A stretch of DNA of 64,000 nucleotides from Psychrobacter glacincola (GCA_001411745.2 LIQB01000001.1:62001-126000); one strand, 5' to 3'. Shown: positions 26,377 to 35,797, counted from the first letter of the stretch. Made by a program: numbers and translations. Notes: generated by a model from the sequence alone, not told the origin.

Positions 26377-26713
26377 TGATACAAATCCTACTAGCTCGGC
26401 GTAAGCATTATTTAGAGTGATTGCACTGATAAGATACCTTATATAAACCACCCTACTATTGGTTAGGTAGGTATATGTTTTAAGGTCTTGGCCACAAGCA
26501 GTCTGAAAGTACTTACTAACATCAGGGTTTATTTTCGATTATTATAGCAAGACTTTGTAGCATTTGCCTACTTAATCGTCACATCCATCAGTTTTTCTAA
26601 CACATAGACAAGTATGCCAACAAAAAACAAAAAGCGCTTACAGGCTAAAAACCCAGCGCTTTTTTAAGTTGTTTTATAGTGTGTCGTATTGTGTTGCTTT
26701 ATCGGTCAGCGTC
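26377..26713. other. Gene-free stretch between the two cytochrome genes
   Basis: It contains the leader of the c4 gene and the terminator (26622-26664) of the upstream c5-type gene. The c4 gene therefore has its own promoter here. Nothing else is recognised. Confidence 0.5.
26622..26664 (-). terminator. Rho-independent terminator of the c5-type cytochrome gene
   Basis: The stem AAAAAGCGCT (26629-26638) with AGCGCTTTTT (26655-26664) is followed on the minus strand by a T-rich tract. Confidence 0.85.
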
Positions 26714-27049
26714 TCACTTGCTCATGTACTCAATCAGCTTACGATAATCATCGTCGCTACAGCTGTTACAAAGACCACCAGCAGGCATCTGCGTCATACC
26801 ACTTTTAACGGAATTGATAAGTGTCGGCATGCTTTTTTGTTTGATAAGCTGTTGCCATTTGGCACTATCACCTTTTTTGATGGCGTTCAGCGCCCCACTA
26901 TCGTGACAGGCAGCACATGAGTTATCATAGGTAGCTGCAATATCAGCAGCATTAGCGCTAGTCATGATGGCACTACTGAGCAGTAATGCCGCTCCGCTAC
27001 CTACTAAAACTCGGTAGGTCTGGCTAAAAAGTGCATTGATTGAAACCAT
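26714..27049 (-). CDS. Monohaem c-type cytochrome (cytochrome c5 family)
   Basis: A small secreted cytochrome of 111 residues. An N-terminal signal peptide ends near an ANA site at about residue 34. The haem site is CAACH (about 45-49) and a later M-P-A-G-G-L-C-N-S-C segment supplies the axial Met and the extra cysteine pair typical of the cytochrome c5 group. The ribosome binding site is near-perfect (AAAGGAGGTG, about five bases before the ATG), suggesting high expression. It probably acts in periplasmic electron transfer alongside the cytochrome c4 encoded next to it, but each gene has its own terminator. Confidence 0.93.
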   Translation of the reverse strand: MVSINALFSQTYRVLVGSGAALLLSSAIMTSANAADIAATYDNSCAACHDSGALNAIKKGDSAKWQQLIKQKSMPTLINSVKSGMTQMPAGGLCNSCSDDDYRKLIEYMSK

Positions 27050-27458
27050 AGAACACCTCCTTTTGATGCTTCTCTCGTTTAATCAATCTTGCTATTAAAC
27101 GTCGTTCGTTCAGTATATCTTATTAAACATTGTAACAATGTATGTCGTATAAATATAGATAAATATAGTTTGGCTTTGGTAACGTATGAATAAAAGCGGC
27201 AACTTGCTCTAATGAGCGCTTATTTTAATGGTATTCTGTCATTTATGTGATGCTAATCATAGTTATTTCAATAAGTAAGATAAGTAATAGTATAGAATAG
27301 TCGATAACTTGAAATGACTGTGTTTATGACCAATAAACATTGAAAGTTATGATGAATAACTTCGTAACGATTTTTTGTCTAATGCACTGTCTTCTCGACA
27401 ACCAGTTGATTAAAATTTTATAACCGTATCCAATTTCTTAAAGATTAATGAGCCATTT
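27050..27458. other. Divergent gene-free stretch before engB
   Basis: It is AT-rich and should hold promoters for the c5-type cytochrome gene and engB. No ORF, RNA gene or strong hairpin is recognised. Confidence 0.4.
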
Positions 27459-28250
27459 ATGAGTACCCCGTTTACTGATGTCGCCGCCGAACATGCATTG
27501 TTCAACACTAAATCTCGTCAAAAAATTCAGCAAACTGAGTTTATGATGTCAGCGCCTACTTTTCGTCTCTGCCCACCCGATATGGGCTTAGAAGTTGCCT
27601 TTGCAGGACGCTCAAACGCAGGTAAATCCTCTGCTATTAATGCCTTAACCAATCAGCGCCAACTAGCACGCTCATCTAAAACGCCTGGTCGTACGCAGAT
27701 GATTAACTTTTTTAGTATTGGTGATGCTGATAGACGTTTGGTGGATTTGCCAGGTTATGGCTATGCAGCCGTACCGCTTGAGATGAAAAAAGAATGGCAG
27801 GTTGAGCTAGAAGAATACTTGGTGGCGCGCTCAAGCCTTGCAGGTTTGGTGCTCATGACTGATATTCGTCATCCATTGAAATTCTTTGATGAGCAAATGC
27901 TACGTTGGGCAAATGATGGCGAACTGCCAGTACATATCTTGCTAACCAAAGCGGATAAGCTAAAGTATGGCGCATCTAAAAATGCGTTACTTAATACTCG
28001 TAAAAGACTGAAAGAACTGGGATTGAACTGTAGTATTCAGCTATTTTCAGCACTAAGAAAAGAAGGTCTTGATGAGCTGGCTGGTGTCATGGGCAACTGG
28101 TATGAGTATCAGCTCGATGCAGACAAAATCATTGAATCCTCTTTTGCGTTACTAGAAGGCGCTGAGTTGGAAGAGGCGATCGAAAAAGATAGCATTGAAA
28201 AAGGCGCTATTGAAAAGGACAGTGCTCAAAAGGATAGCACTCAAAAATAA
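27459..28250 (+). CDS. engB: Ribosome biogenesis GTPase EngB (YihA/YsxC)
   Basis: An essential-type TRAFAC GTPase that helps assemble the 50S subunit. G1 is GRSNAGKSS (about residues 50-58), the switch region KTPGRTQ, G3 DLPGYGYA (about 93-100), G4 TKADK (about 166-170) and G5 FSALR. The 263 residues exceed the usual 195-215. The extra 40 or so C-terminal residues are acidic/basic and repetitive, encoded by nearly five 15-bp tandem units at 28179-28250 (IEKDS, IEKGA, IEKDS, AQKDS, TQK). The core is complete, so the protein should be functional. A bidirectional terminator follows at 28278. Confidence 0.95.
   Translation: MSTPFTDVAAEHALFNTKSRQKIQQTEFMMSAPTFRLCPPDMGLEVAFAGRSNAGKSSAINALTNQRQLARSSKTPGRTQMINFFSIGDADRRLVDLPGYGYAAVPLEMKKEWQVELEEYLVARSSLAGLVLMTDIRHPLKFFDEQMLRWANDGELPVHILLTKADKLKYGASKNALLNTRKRLKELGLNCSIQLFSALRKEGLDELAGVMGNWYEYQLDADKIIESSFALLEGAELEEAIEKDSIEKGAIEKDSAQKDSTQK
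28179..28250 (+). repeat. 15-bp tandem repeat in the 3' end of engB
   Basis: The units ATCGAAAAAGATAGC, ATTGAAAAAGGCGCT, ATTGAAAAGGACAGT, GCTCAAAAGGATAGC and a partial ACTCAAAAATAA run in frame to the stop codon and encode a degenerate five-residue repeat. Confidence 0.8.
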
Positions 28251-28277
28251 ATCAAATAAACATCATCGTCTCCAAGT

Positions 28278-28317
28278 AAAAAGGGTTTATCGCTATTATC
28301 GATAAACCCTTTTTTTA
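28278..28317. terminator. Bidirectional terminator between engB and the HAD hydrolase gene
   Basis: A 15-bp stem, AAAAAGGGTTTATCG (28278-28292) with CGATAAACCCTTTTT (28300-28314), has a T-run on the plus side and an A-run on the other. Confidence 0.92.
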
Positions 28318-28345
28318 TTATAATTTTTAGCATTTAAGAAGATTT

Positions 28346-28415
28346 TTATTTAAGCACTTTTATTTAAGCACTTTTATTGAAGTGCGTTTATTTAAGTGCT
28401 TTTAGTTAAGTGCAT
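28346..28415. repeat. 14-bp tandem array reaching into the HAD gene 3' end
   Basis: Five 14-bp units: TTATTTAAGCACTT twice (28346-28373), then TTATTGAAGTGCGT, TTATTTAAGTGCTT and TTAGTTAAGTGCAT (to 28415). The last unit includes the stop codon and final codons of the minus-strand HAD gene. Confidence 0.8.
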
Positions 28416-29119
28416 AGTAGCTCAGCCAACGCTTGTGGCGTGTCAACCTGATAAGTGGGTTGCTGTGCGGCGAGCTCTGCAGGTGATGCTGTACCATAAT
28501 TCACCGCAATACTGGTCATGCCCAGTCTCGTTGCCATTTGGATATCGTAGATACTGTCACCGATGAAAACAGCATCGGCGATTTGCTGCTGCGTATAATC
28601 CAAAATATCGGTCAACATCTGCGGATCAGGTTTTGAGCCTGCCTCATCGGCACAGCGGGTCATCACAAAATAATGGTGGCTCTCTGAAGCATCTAATACG
28701 CGGTCTAAGCCCTTTCGCTTTTTACCAGTTGCAACCGCGAGGCTTTTACCTTGGGCTTGTAGGGTCTGCAACATCCCTTCTATCGGCGCAAAAAGCGGCG
28801 TACTGTGGCTGTTGGCAATATAGTGATCTGCATAGCTTTGCTGAATCGCAAGCTTTTGCGGGTCATTGGCTTGCGGATACAAAATCTCAATGCCATTCAT
28901 TAAGCTCAGCCCAATAATGTCTTGTACAGCTTTATCGGTCGTCTGAAAACCATGTGCCTCTCCTGCCACATGCATTGACTCAACAATTAATCCAATGGAA
29001 TCCATTAGCGTCCCATCCCAATCAAAAATAATCAACGTCTTATCCGCTAAACGATGACTGGCTGATAACTGAGTTCCTTTGAAAGCGCTAGAGATACTAG
29101 CGACAGATTGATTGCTCAT
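28406..29119 (-). CDS. HAD-IA family hydrolase (phosphoglycolate phosphatase-like)
   Basis: A 237-residue haloacid dehalogenase superfamily phosphatase. Motif I is FDWDGTLMDS (about residues 32-41) with both catalytic aspartates, motif II is VATGKK (about 129-134), the motif III lysine is in GSKPDPQM, and motif IV is FIGDSIYDIQMA. The helical cap between motifs I and II puts it in subfamily IA with Gph-like enzymes. The substrate is not determined. It lies 120 bp after rluC on the same strand, an arrangement I recall from Moraxellaceae and Pseudomonas. Its last codons coincide with a 14-bp tandem repeat, so the exact C-terminus may vary between strains. Confidence 0.9.
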   Translation of the reverse strand: MSNQSVASISSAFKGTQLSASHRLADKTLIIFDWDGTLMDSIGLIVESMHVAGEAHGFQTTDKAVQDIIGLSLMNGIEILYPQANDPQKLAIQQSYADHYIANSHSTPLFAPIEGMLQTLQAQGKSLAVATGKKRKGLDRVLDASESHHYFVMTRCADEAGSKPDPQMLTDILDYTQQQIADAVFIGDSIYDIQMATRLGMTSIAVNYGTASPAELAAQQPTYQVDTPQALAELLCT

Positions 29120-29161
29120 AAATAGACCTTAACGAATATCAATAATAAATGGTAGATACGA

Positions 29162-29207
29162 AAACGTCACGGCGACTTATTAAGAAAAATAAGCGTTCGT
29201 GACGTTT
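29162..29207 (-). other. Long hairpin between rluC and the HAD gene
   Basis: Outer arms AAACGTCACG (29162-29171) and CGTGACGTTT (29198-29207) enclose inner arms CTTATT (29176-29181) and AATAAG (29188-29193). On the minus strand it is followed by GTTTTC, so it may be a weak terminator of rluC or an RNA-processing structure. Confidence 0.6.
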
Positions 29208-29239
29208 AAAGTTAATGCTTAAAAATTTTATTTGGCGAC

Positions 29240-30265
29240 TTATTCAGGCAATTTGGTTTGCTCTGGCAACCAGTCAGCCATGTCATCTGGTAGCGGTGCA
29301 GTAATAGTTTCATAGCCTGGAATGTCTAAACGCCACGCATGCAGACACAGACGATGGACGCCTGATTTATCATGCACATTATATTTATCATCACCCAAGA
29401 TAGCGTGACCAATATGAGCCAAATGCACACGGATTTGATGAGTGCGACCGGTCAGTGGTTTGGCTTCAATTAAACTAACTGGCTGATCAGCAATCATAAA
29501 ACGACCATGAACGACGATATCCGTCTGGCTTTCTTTAGATTGCGGATCTTGCGCATCTACTTTGACGCGGCGTTCACCACTAGCAACTGTATAGCGTAGC
29601 AATGAGGCATCAATGCGTTGCTCATTTAATGCTGGCTGACCTTTGGCGATACATAAGTAATGCTTTTGGATGGTTTTATCGACGAGATGCTGTTGCAACG
29701 CTTTTAGCGCTGAGCGTTTTTTAGAAATCATCAATAGACCTGAGGTGTCTTTATCAATGCGATGTATCAGCTCTAGGTATTTTTTACCTGTCACTTCACG
29801 CATGGCTTCGATAACACCAAAGTCCAAACCACTACCACCGTGAACGGCGATGCCAGAAGGCTTATTCAGCACTAGCATTCCTTCGTCTTCATATACTACG
29901 CGCGCTAACAAGCTTTTAGCAAATTCGGCACTGATAATTGGTTTTTCGCGGGTAGCAAGTACCACTGGCGCGATACGTACCACGTCTTCACGCTGTACTC
30001 TATCATGCGCTTTGCAGCGTTTATTATTGACCCGAATCTCATCTGAGCGAATCATTTTATAGATATGCGGTTTTGGCAAACCTTTTAAACGGTTCAGTAA
30101 GAAATTATCCAAGCGCTGATCGTGTTGATGGCGGGTTACTTCAAGATAATTTACCTTACCAAAGTTGCTGATTTCATCATCAGCGCTTTGCGGGCGTGTT
30201 TTACTATTAAAAATAGCAGGGGCTTCATGGGTAGGTGCGTCGTCAGTCATTTTTGGCTTCGTCAT
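29240..30265 (-). CDS. rluC: 23S rRNA pseudouridine synthase RluC
   Basis: An RluA-family synthase converting uridines 955, 2504 and 2580 (E. coli numbering) of 23S rRNA to pseudouridine. The 341 residues comprise an S4 RNA-binding domain (about 49-110, RLDNFLLNRLKGLPKPHIYKM) and the catalytic domain with LNKPSGIAVHGG and the catalytic Asp in HRIDKDTSGLL (about residue 171). KPLTGRTHQIRVHLAHIGH follows later. The first 40 residues are a non-conserved polar leader. A second ATG six codons in is also possible. It is divergent from rne, as in E. coli, with a 1.2-kb gap between them. Confidence 0.95.
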   Translation of the reverse strand: MTKPKMTDDAPTHEAPAIFNSKTRPQSADDEISNFGKVNYLEVTRHQHDQRLDNFLLNRLKGLPKPHIYKMIRSDEIRVNNKRCKAHDRVQREDVVRIAPVVLATREKPIISAEFAKSLLARVVYEDEGMLVLNKPSGIAVHGGSGLDFGVIEAMREVTGKKYLELIHRIDKDTSGLLMISKKRSALKALQQHLVDKTIQKHYLCIAKGQPALNEQRIDASLLRYTVASGERRVKVDAQDPQSKESQTDIVVHGRFMIADQPVSLIEAKPLTGRTHQIRVHLAHIGHAILGDDKYNVHDKSGVHRLCLHAWRLDIPGYETITAPLPDDMADWLPEQTKLPE

Positions 30266-31460
30266 TTTTAGTTAGGTATTTACAGAAAGATTTGCTATAG
30301 TTTAGCATGTTGAGCGACAATTAAGCAGAGACTGCAGCAATAATCATTGTTGTTGTTCTAAATAGCGCATTACCATTTTTACGAACTTTTAGTGAAAAGG
30401 TATTAGCGGTATACCCTGCCAACATTGTATGTTTAATCGGATTTTAGGGCGCAGTATCTGTTTAGAAATATCACTTGTAGATATTTATAGATATGTCCCC
30501 ATAAATTGTAAAATGAAAGTATCGTACTGACTTTACTCAGTACCATAGAATAAATAGTGACACTAAATACCTTTGTGTTCATAAATTCAGCGTTGATAAG
30601 TTTGGCTAAGCGCCTGTTTATTGACCGATAATGACACTACATTGACTCACAACCTGCATGACAACGACTTTATTTGATAATTATTCATGATTTAATGACT
30701 GGTTATCTGGCGGTCTTTTACGCAAGTGTAGTTGAGCAAGTATGGGTTGTTTAGCATTAGGATCGAGAAGTATATCGATAGCTGCCTACGTATTGGTGGT
30801 CAAACAGATAACGATAAAAAAGATATGAATACAGCACCACACCGATAGTTTGGTCATTTATTCTGTTTGCCAAGTACGCCCCGCTGATCACCGGAGCCGC
30901 GACACCTAACCGTAAAACACCCAAGATATTATTGACGTTATACCAGAAAGAACGATAAATAAAGAGTGACCAATTGCTTTACCTAAACAAATAATTGCTG
31001 AATATCACCATTTCATATAATGGTATTTATAACAGCGATATTATTGCTAGACTTTGATGGATGGATTGCAGCAGCACAACGCCTTTTGAATATCAGTATA
31101 TTGAATCTCGTCACTGCCCGTCGCCTGCTCTTACAAAGTAAGCTGGCATGACTACCAATAAAGCTTGCTGATAGTAAAACTGAATCGCATGCTGAAGCAT
31201 TAATATTTGTACCAAACCTATCAATAATAGGATATAAATAGATAGCCTTACACCCTATAAATTTTATATTTACGTTAGTTTTGCTAACACACTTTAGGTA
31301 AAAAACAAGCCATTGACAAAGCCCAAGTGCTTTATTAACCCATGATTTACGTTCTATCGTTGATTAACATCTGCCCATGCTAATTTAAATATTAGCCATA
31401 CTTGCCATTGCGCTCTAAAGCCCGTCTCGTCGTTGTTATGCGTACTCATAGGATACAAAT
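30266..31460. other. 1.2-kb gap between rluC and rne
   Basis: This is the longest gap in the window. Near rluC lies its promoter region. The middle (30681-30978) holds what looks like a decayed minus-strand gene, listed separately. The last 400 bases before rne are AT-rich. A long rne 5' leader is expected by analogy with E. coli, where RNase E autoregulates through its leader, but I can identify no specific structure. Confidence 0.5.
30681..30978 (-). pseudogene. Probable remnant of a decayed protein gene
   Basis: The minus strand has a stop-free frame from 30978 to a TAA at 30757 (73 codons, no ATG) that reads like protein rather than noise: WSLFIYRSFWYNVNNILG, then VLRLGVAAPVISGAYLANR and IGVVLYSYLFYRYLFDHQY. 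Near 30785 the coding character moves to another frame, which continues as AAIDILLDPNAKQPILAQL and HLRKRPPDNQSLNHE to a TAA at 30681. A TAA cuts the frame upstream and there is no start codon. The simplest reading is a frameshifted, truncated gene for a small membrane-type protein. The family is not recognised, and chance coding remains possible. Confidence 0.45.
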
Positions 31461-34400
31461 ATGAAACGCATTTTGATCAACGCTACTCAAAACGAAGAAA
31501 TTCGTGTCGCCTTATGTAAAGGCAATCATCTTTACGATTTCGATCTTGAAAACCGTACTCGTGAACAAAAAAAATCCAATATATATAAAGGTCATGTGAC
31601 CCGTGTCGAGCCATCGCTTGAAGCGGTGTTTGTCGAATATGGCTCACAGCGCCAAGGTTTTTTACCCATTCGTGAAATCTCTGCTGAATACTTAAGCGGT
31701 AATCCACGTGACGAAAATATCAAAAAGCTGATCAAAGAAGGCGATGAATTAATCGTCCAAGTCGAAAAAGAGGAGCGCGGTAACAAAGGCGCTGCCCTAT
31801 CGACGTATGTCTCATTAGCTGGTCGTTATCTGGTATTAATGCCAAACAACCCTCGCGGCGGTGGTATCTCACGTCAAATCTCAGGCAAACTGCGCGAAGA
31901 CATGAAGCGTATGCTAAGCAATCTTGATTTACCAAAAGGCATGAGTGTCATCATTCGTACCGCGGGTATTGGTAAAACTCAAGAAGATTTACAGCACGAT
32001 TTAAATCACTTGCTGAATATCTGGCAAGCCATTCAAGAACAAAACCAAAAATATCCTTCACCGCGCTTGGTTCACCAAGAAGCGGGCGTTGTCACACGTG
32101 CTGTTCGTGATTATCTACGTGATGATATCGCTGAGATTTGGATTGATAATGAAAACGCTTATATTGAAGCGGCAGGATTTATCGATGCAGTGATGCCAAA
32201 ACAAGCAGAAAAGCTACGCAAATATACCGATTATGAGCCCATGTTTTCGCGCTTTAATATCGAAAAGCAAATCGAAACCGCGTATCAACGTGAAGTGCGT
32301 TTGCCATCAGGCGGCTCAATCGTTATTGATCAAACTGAAGCACTAGTCTCTATCGATATCAACTCAGCCAAGTCGACCAAAGGTTCAGACGTTGCCGAAA
32401 CTGCGTATCATACCAACCTAGAAGCAGCCGATGAAATTGCCCGTCAGCTACGTTTGCGTGATATGGGTGGTTTGATTGTCATTGATTTTATTGATATGAA
32501 TGACAATAAGCATCAAAAAGAAGTCGAAAAACGTCTGATTGATGCCACCAAATATGACCGTGCACGCGTGCAATTTGGTGATATTTCTAAGTTTGGTTTG
32601 ATGGAAATGAGCCGTCAGCGTCTACGTCCATCGCTAGAAGAATCAACCGGCTATATCTGCCCACGCTGCCATGGTAACGGCATGATTCGTGACTTGCGCT
32701 CATTGTCACTATCAATTATGCGTCAGATTGAACAAATCGCGCTAAAAGAACGTCAAGGCGAAGTACAAGCAGAAGTTCCAACAGATATCGCCGCCTTCTT
32801 ATTAAACGAAAAACGTGATGCCTTAGTTTATCTTGAGCAAGACAGTGGCACGCGTATCACGATTTTGCCACATGCGCATTTAGAGTCGCCTAACTTTAAA
32901 CTACACTTTAACCGTGATGGCTTTGCGCCTTCAAGCTATGAGCGTATTACGGATACAGCCCAAGAACATAGCGATTTGGGTTATGAAGTTGACTGGCAAA
33001 CGGCTGAAAAAGAGCGTCCAGAGCAACAGCCAACGCGCCAGCCACGTCAAATAGCGAGCAATGATACTGCTAGCCAATCAAACAAACCGACCAGTACAGC
33101 TGAGCATAGTAAACACAGTAACGACCATCGTAACAATAAGAATACTACCAACGTTTCATCGGCGCGCGCGCCACAAGCAAACAACAACCAGAGTGTGGCA
33201 GCCCCTGCCCCTGTTGCTCCAGTAGCAGCAACTACAGCTCCTGCACATGTTGAGACAGCAGCTCAGCCACAAGCAGTGGCGTGGTTATCAAACCTATTTG
33301 CGCAAGCACCACAAGCCTCAACGACGCCTAGCGTCAGTAGTCGTGATGCAGCAGAAGCCATTGAAGCACTAGTAAATAATGGCGCACAAAGCTTAGGCTC
33401 ATTTGGACAAGTGGATAGCAGTGCCCTGAGTAATACATCAACGGGTGCATCGAACAATGTACTAAAAAATCAGCAGAACAGTCAGAAAAATGACGAACAA
33501 CCATCCGACAACAATGCCAATCGTCAACAAGCGCGTCGTAGCTCAGACAGCGACACCGATGATGATAGCAGTAATGAAGATAGAAGAAGACGTAAGCCAC
33601 GTAAATCTAGATCTTCTAAACCTCGCCAAAGAAAAGATCAGGCAGAAGAGTCGAGCAATGAAGTAAGCGGCGATACCGAGAACAACACCTCAAATAATGC
33701 GGCAAATAACGCTGATGACAAGCAGGCTGACAATCAAAACAAACGTCAGCAGGATACCAGACGCACGAATGAGCGTAACCGTAACAATCGTCAAGACAAT
33801 AACCAGCAAAACAGCAGTCGTCAAGACAATAGCCACCATGCAAACGAGCGCAATGATGATGCTGATAAAGACAGTAATACGGCAGATGAGCAAACTCGTG
33901 CGAAGCGTAAATCGCATAGCCAACGCGGCTCACGTGGCAAGTTAGAGCGCGGCGAGACACTAACAGCTGAAAACATTAAGCAACCCAATCAGCAAGCGAC
34001 GACAGGTGCAAACGGCCGAAAAAATCACTCTAACATGCGTCGAAATCAAGATCCTAATGAAGTCGTGCTACAGGTCAATGAAGCACCTGTTGAGCTGAAA
34101 TCGCCAGAAGTCGTACACTTGTCTCTAGATGACAGTAAGTCTACACAGACAAAACCTCAATCTACTGAAAAGCAAAAATCAGCGAATGATGTTAATAAAG
34201 AAAGCATTACAAAAGAAGCTAGTACACAGCAAAGTGATAATCAGCAGAGCAATGACAAAAAAATTGCTCCTGAAACAGCTGCTGTGAAGGGTAACGACGA
34301 AGGCACTGTAGTAACTCATGATGTTAATGTTAGCACCACTGAGGACAAGGGACAAAATAATGCCCCGAAAACAGACAGTAACGCTACTGACAAAAAACCT

Positions 34401-35693
34401 GCCGTAGATGAGCAACCAACATCTAACAGCGTTACCAAAGACCAAGCTGACCATTCAAAATCTGTGGATACTGACGTGGACAGCGTAGCAATAACGCCGA
34501 AGCAGCCAGAATCAGAATCGACAGAAAAAGCGAATAGTGACACTGTTGACGTTACTACCGACAGTGACGCCGATGTTAGCAATGCCAATGACAGTCATAG
34601 CACAAGTGGTCATAGCGCAAATGATAAGAACAACTCAGCACTGGCACTAACGCACGAAGCATTATTTGCCAAGCGCTACGTGACTGCTGAGAAGTTTGGT
34701 CAGGCTAGTAATGATCCACGTGTGGTTCGTAGTCAGCAAGTGCAAGCAACTCAACAACCATCAGTAGCTGAGCCTGCAGTGGTAAGCCCATCGACCATTC
34801 GTGGCACCGTTGGTGATTTTGTTCGTCAAGCATTGGCAGATGCAGAAAGTCGTTTGAAAAATGACGGTGTCATCAGTTGCTTTATTGCTGCTATCGATGC
34901 ACATACGCAGCAAGCAAAATCAGCTAACAAATCAGCCAACATTGAAACGAGCGTCACACCGACTGCTGATACTAACGTTGAGGCCAGCAATTTCGACTTT
35001 AGCAACTATGGCTATCAGCCATTGGCGGCAGATTACCTGACGCGCTTTGAAACGATGACACAAGCGGTCAGTCAATTTGCGGCAACGCAAGGTAAAACAG
35101 ACGTCGAACCACGCGCCATTGGTAAGCGTGCTGGCAACGATCCACGTGGTCAACATCCTAGTTATCAGGAGCCCGCAGTGTTGAGTCTACCGACCGAACA
35201 GACGACTGATACTGAGCAAGCGGTTATTGAACATGATGATAACAATGTGGATGCTCATGATGTTGAGGCAAATGCTCTAGCCAACCAAGCTCAGGCTGAT
35301 AATATCAGTGCTCATAGCGAACAATTACTAGAAGCAGATCAAGCGCTAGTAGAAGCAACTAACGAGCCGTCGAATGAAGGCACTGTTATAGCTGAGCATG
35401 TAGAAGCTGACGTTGAAAAAACTAAGCCAGCAGATGAGCCTAAGGTAGAGCAACCTATCAATACCAAAGAAGCAGGCAAAGACGACAGTCAGGCTGCTAA
35501 ATCAAAAACCACGATTGCCAGTTATAAAAACATGATTGAGAATGTGGCTGAACAACTGCTGCCACAGACTGGTATGTTTAATTTGACCACGCCAAAAGTA
35601 CCAAAGGCACGTAGCCGTAAGCCTAAAACGGAGCATAAAAAGCCCACGCAAGCTGAAAAGCTAGAAGCTGATGACTCAGATAGCGAAAGCTAA
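31461..35693 (+). CDS. rne: Ribonuclease E with a very long disordered C-terminal region
   Basis: The endoribonuclease that starts mRNA decay, processes rRNA and tRNA, and scaffolds the degradosome. The N-terminal catalytic half is complete: S1 domain (about 36-120), 5'-sensor region, DNase I-like domain with the catalytic Asp residues in SIDINSAKST and VIDFIDMND, and the zinc-link CPRCHGNG (about residue 400). The 1410 residues are well above E. coli (1061). From about residue 520 the chain is low-complexity, rich in Asn/Gln/Asp/Ser/Arg, with basic RNA-binding-type patches (about 705-725, RRRRKPRKSRSSKPRQRK). A few conserved-looking islands occur late, such as NDPRVVRSQQ and TIRGTVGDFVRQALADAESR. 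It is monocistronic, with a strong terminator at 35712. Confidence 0.96.
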   Translation: MKRILINATQNEEIRVALCKGNHLYDFDLENRTREQKKSNIYKGHVTRVEPSLEAVFVEYGSQRQGFLPIREISAEYLSGNPRDENIKKLIKEGDELIVQVEKEERGNKGAALSTYVSLAGRYLVLMPNNPRGGGISRQISGKLREDMKRMLSNLDLPKGMSVIIRTAGIGKTQEDLQHDLNHLLNIWQAIQEQNQKYPSPRLVHQEAGVVTRAVRDYLRDDIAEIWIDNENAYIEAAGFIDAVMPKQAEKLRKYTDYEPMFSRFNIEKQIETAYQREVRLPSGGSIVIDQTEALVSIDINSAKSTKGSDVAETAYHTNLEAADEIARQLRLRDMGGLIVIDFIDMNDNKHQKEVEKRLIDATKYDRARVQFGDISKFGLMEMSRQRLRPSLEESTGYICPRCHGNGMIRDLRSLSLSIMRQIEQIALKERQGEVQAEVPTDIAAFLLNEKRDALVYLEQDSGTRITILPHAHLESPNFKLHFNRDGFAPSSYERITDTAQEHSDLGYEVDWQTAEKERPEQQPTRQPRQIASNDTASQSNKPTSTAEHSKHSNDHRNNKNTTNVSSARAPQANNNQSVAAPAPVAPVAATTAPAHVETAAQPQAVAWLSNLFAQAPQASTTPSVSSRDAAEAIEALVNNGAQSLGSFGQVDSSALSNTSTGASNNVLKNQQNSQKNDEQPSDNNANRQQARRSSDSDTDDDSSNEDRRRRKPRKSRSSKPRQRKDQAEESSNEVSGDTENNTSNNAANNADDKQADNQNKRQQDTRRTNERNRNNRQDNNQQNSSRQDNSHHANERNDDADKDSNTADEQTRAKRKSHSQRGSRGKLERGETLTAENIKQPNQQATTGANGRKNHSNMRRNQDPNEVVLQVNEAPVELKSPEVVHLSLDDSKSTQTKPQSTEKQKSANDVNKESITKEASTQQSDNQQSNDKKIAPETAAVKGNDEGTVVTHDVNVSTTEDKGQNNAPKTDSNATDKKPAVDEQPTSNSVTKDQADHSKSVDTDVDSVAITPKQPESESTEKANSDTVDVTTDSDADVSNANDSHSTSGHSANDKNNSALALTHEALFAKRYVTAEKFGQASNDPRVVRSQQVQATQQPSVAEPAVVSPSTIRGTVGDFVRQALADAESRLKNDGVISCFIAAIDAHTQQAKSANKSANIETSVTPTADTNVEASNFDFSNYGYQPLAADYLTRFETMTQAVSQFAATQGKTDVEPRAIGKRAGNDPRGQHPSYQEPAVLSLPTEQTTDTEQAVIEHDDNNVDAHDVEANALANQAQADNISAHSEQLLEADQALVEATNEPSNEGTVIAEHVEADVEKTKPADEPKVEQPINTKEAGKDDSQAAKSKTTIASYKNMIENVAEQLLPQTGMFNLTTPKVPKARSRKPKTEHKKPTQAEKLEADDSDSES

Positions 35694-35711
35694 TCGTATA
35701 ACGCCCAACGT

Positions 35712-35749
35712 AAAAGCCCCAAAGTTGTCCGCAACTTTGGGGCTTTTTT
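35712..35749. terminator. Bidirectional terminator between rne and the DUF808 gene
   Basis: A perfect 16-bp stem, AAAAGCCCCAAAGTTG (35712-35727) with CAACTTTGGGGCTTTT (35732-35747), loop TCCG, continues into a T-run. Confidence 0.95.
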
Positions 35750-35797
35750 ACGAAATAAAATCACAATTAATATAAAGCTAAAGCACAGGTAACTGAC

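Noticed and set aside
33616..33960. 114-codon minus-strand ORF and others inside the RNase E tail
   Set aside because: These arise from the low-complexity CAA/AAC-rich coding of the rne tail and consist of runs of Cys, His and Val with no domain.
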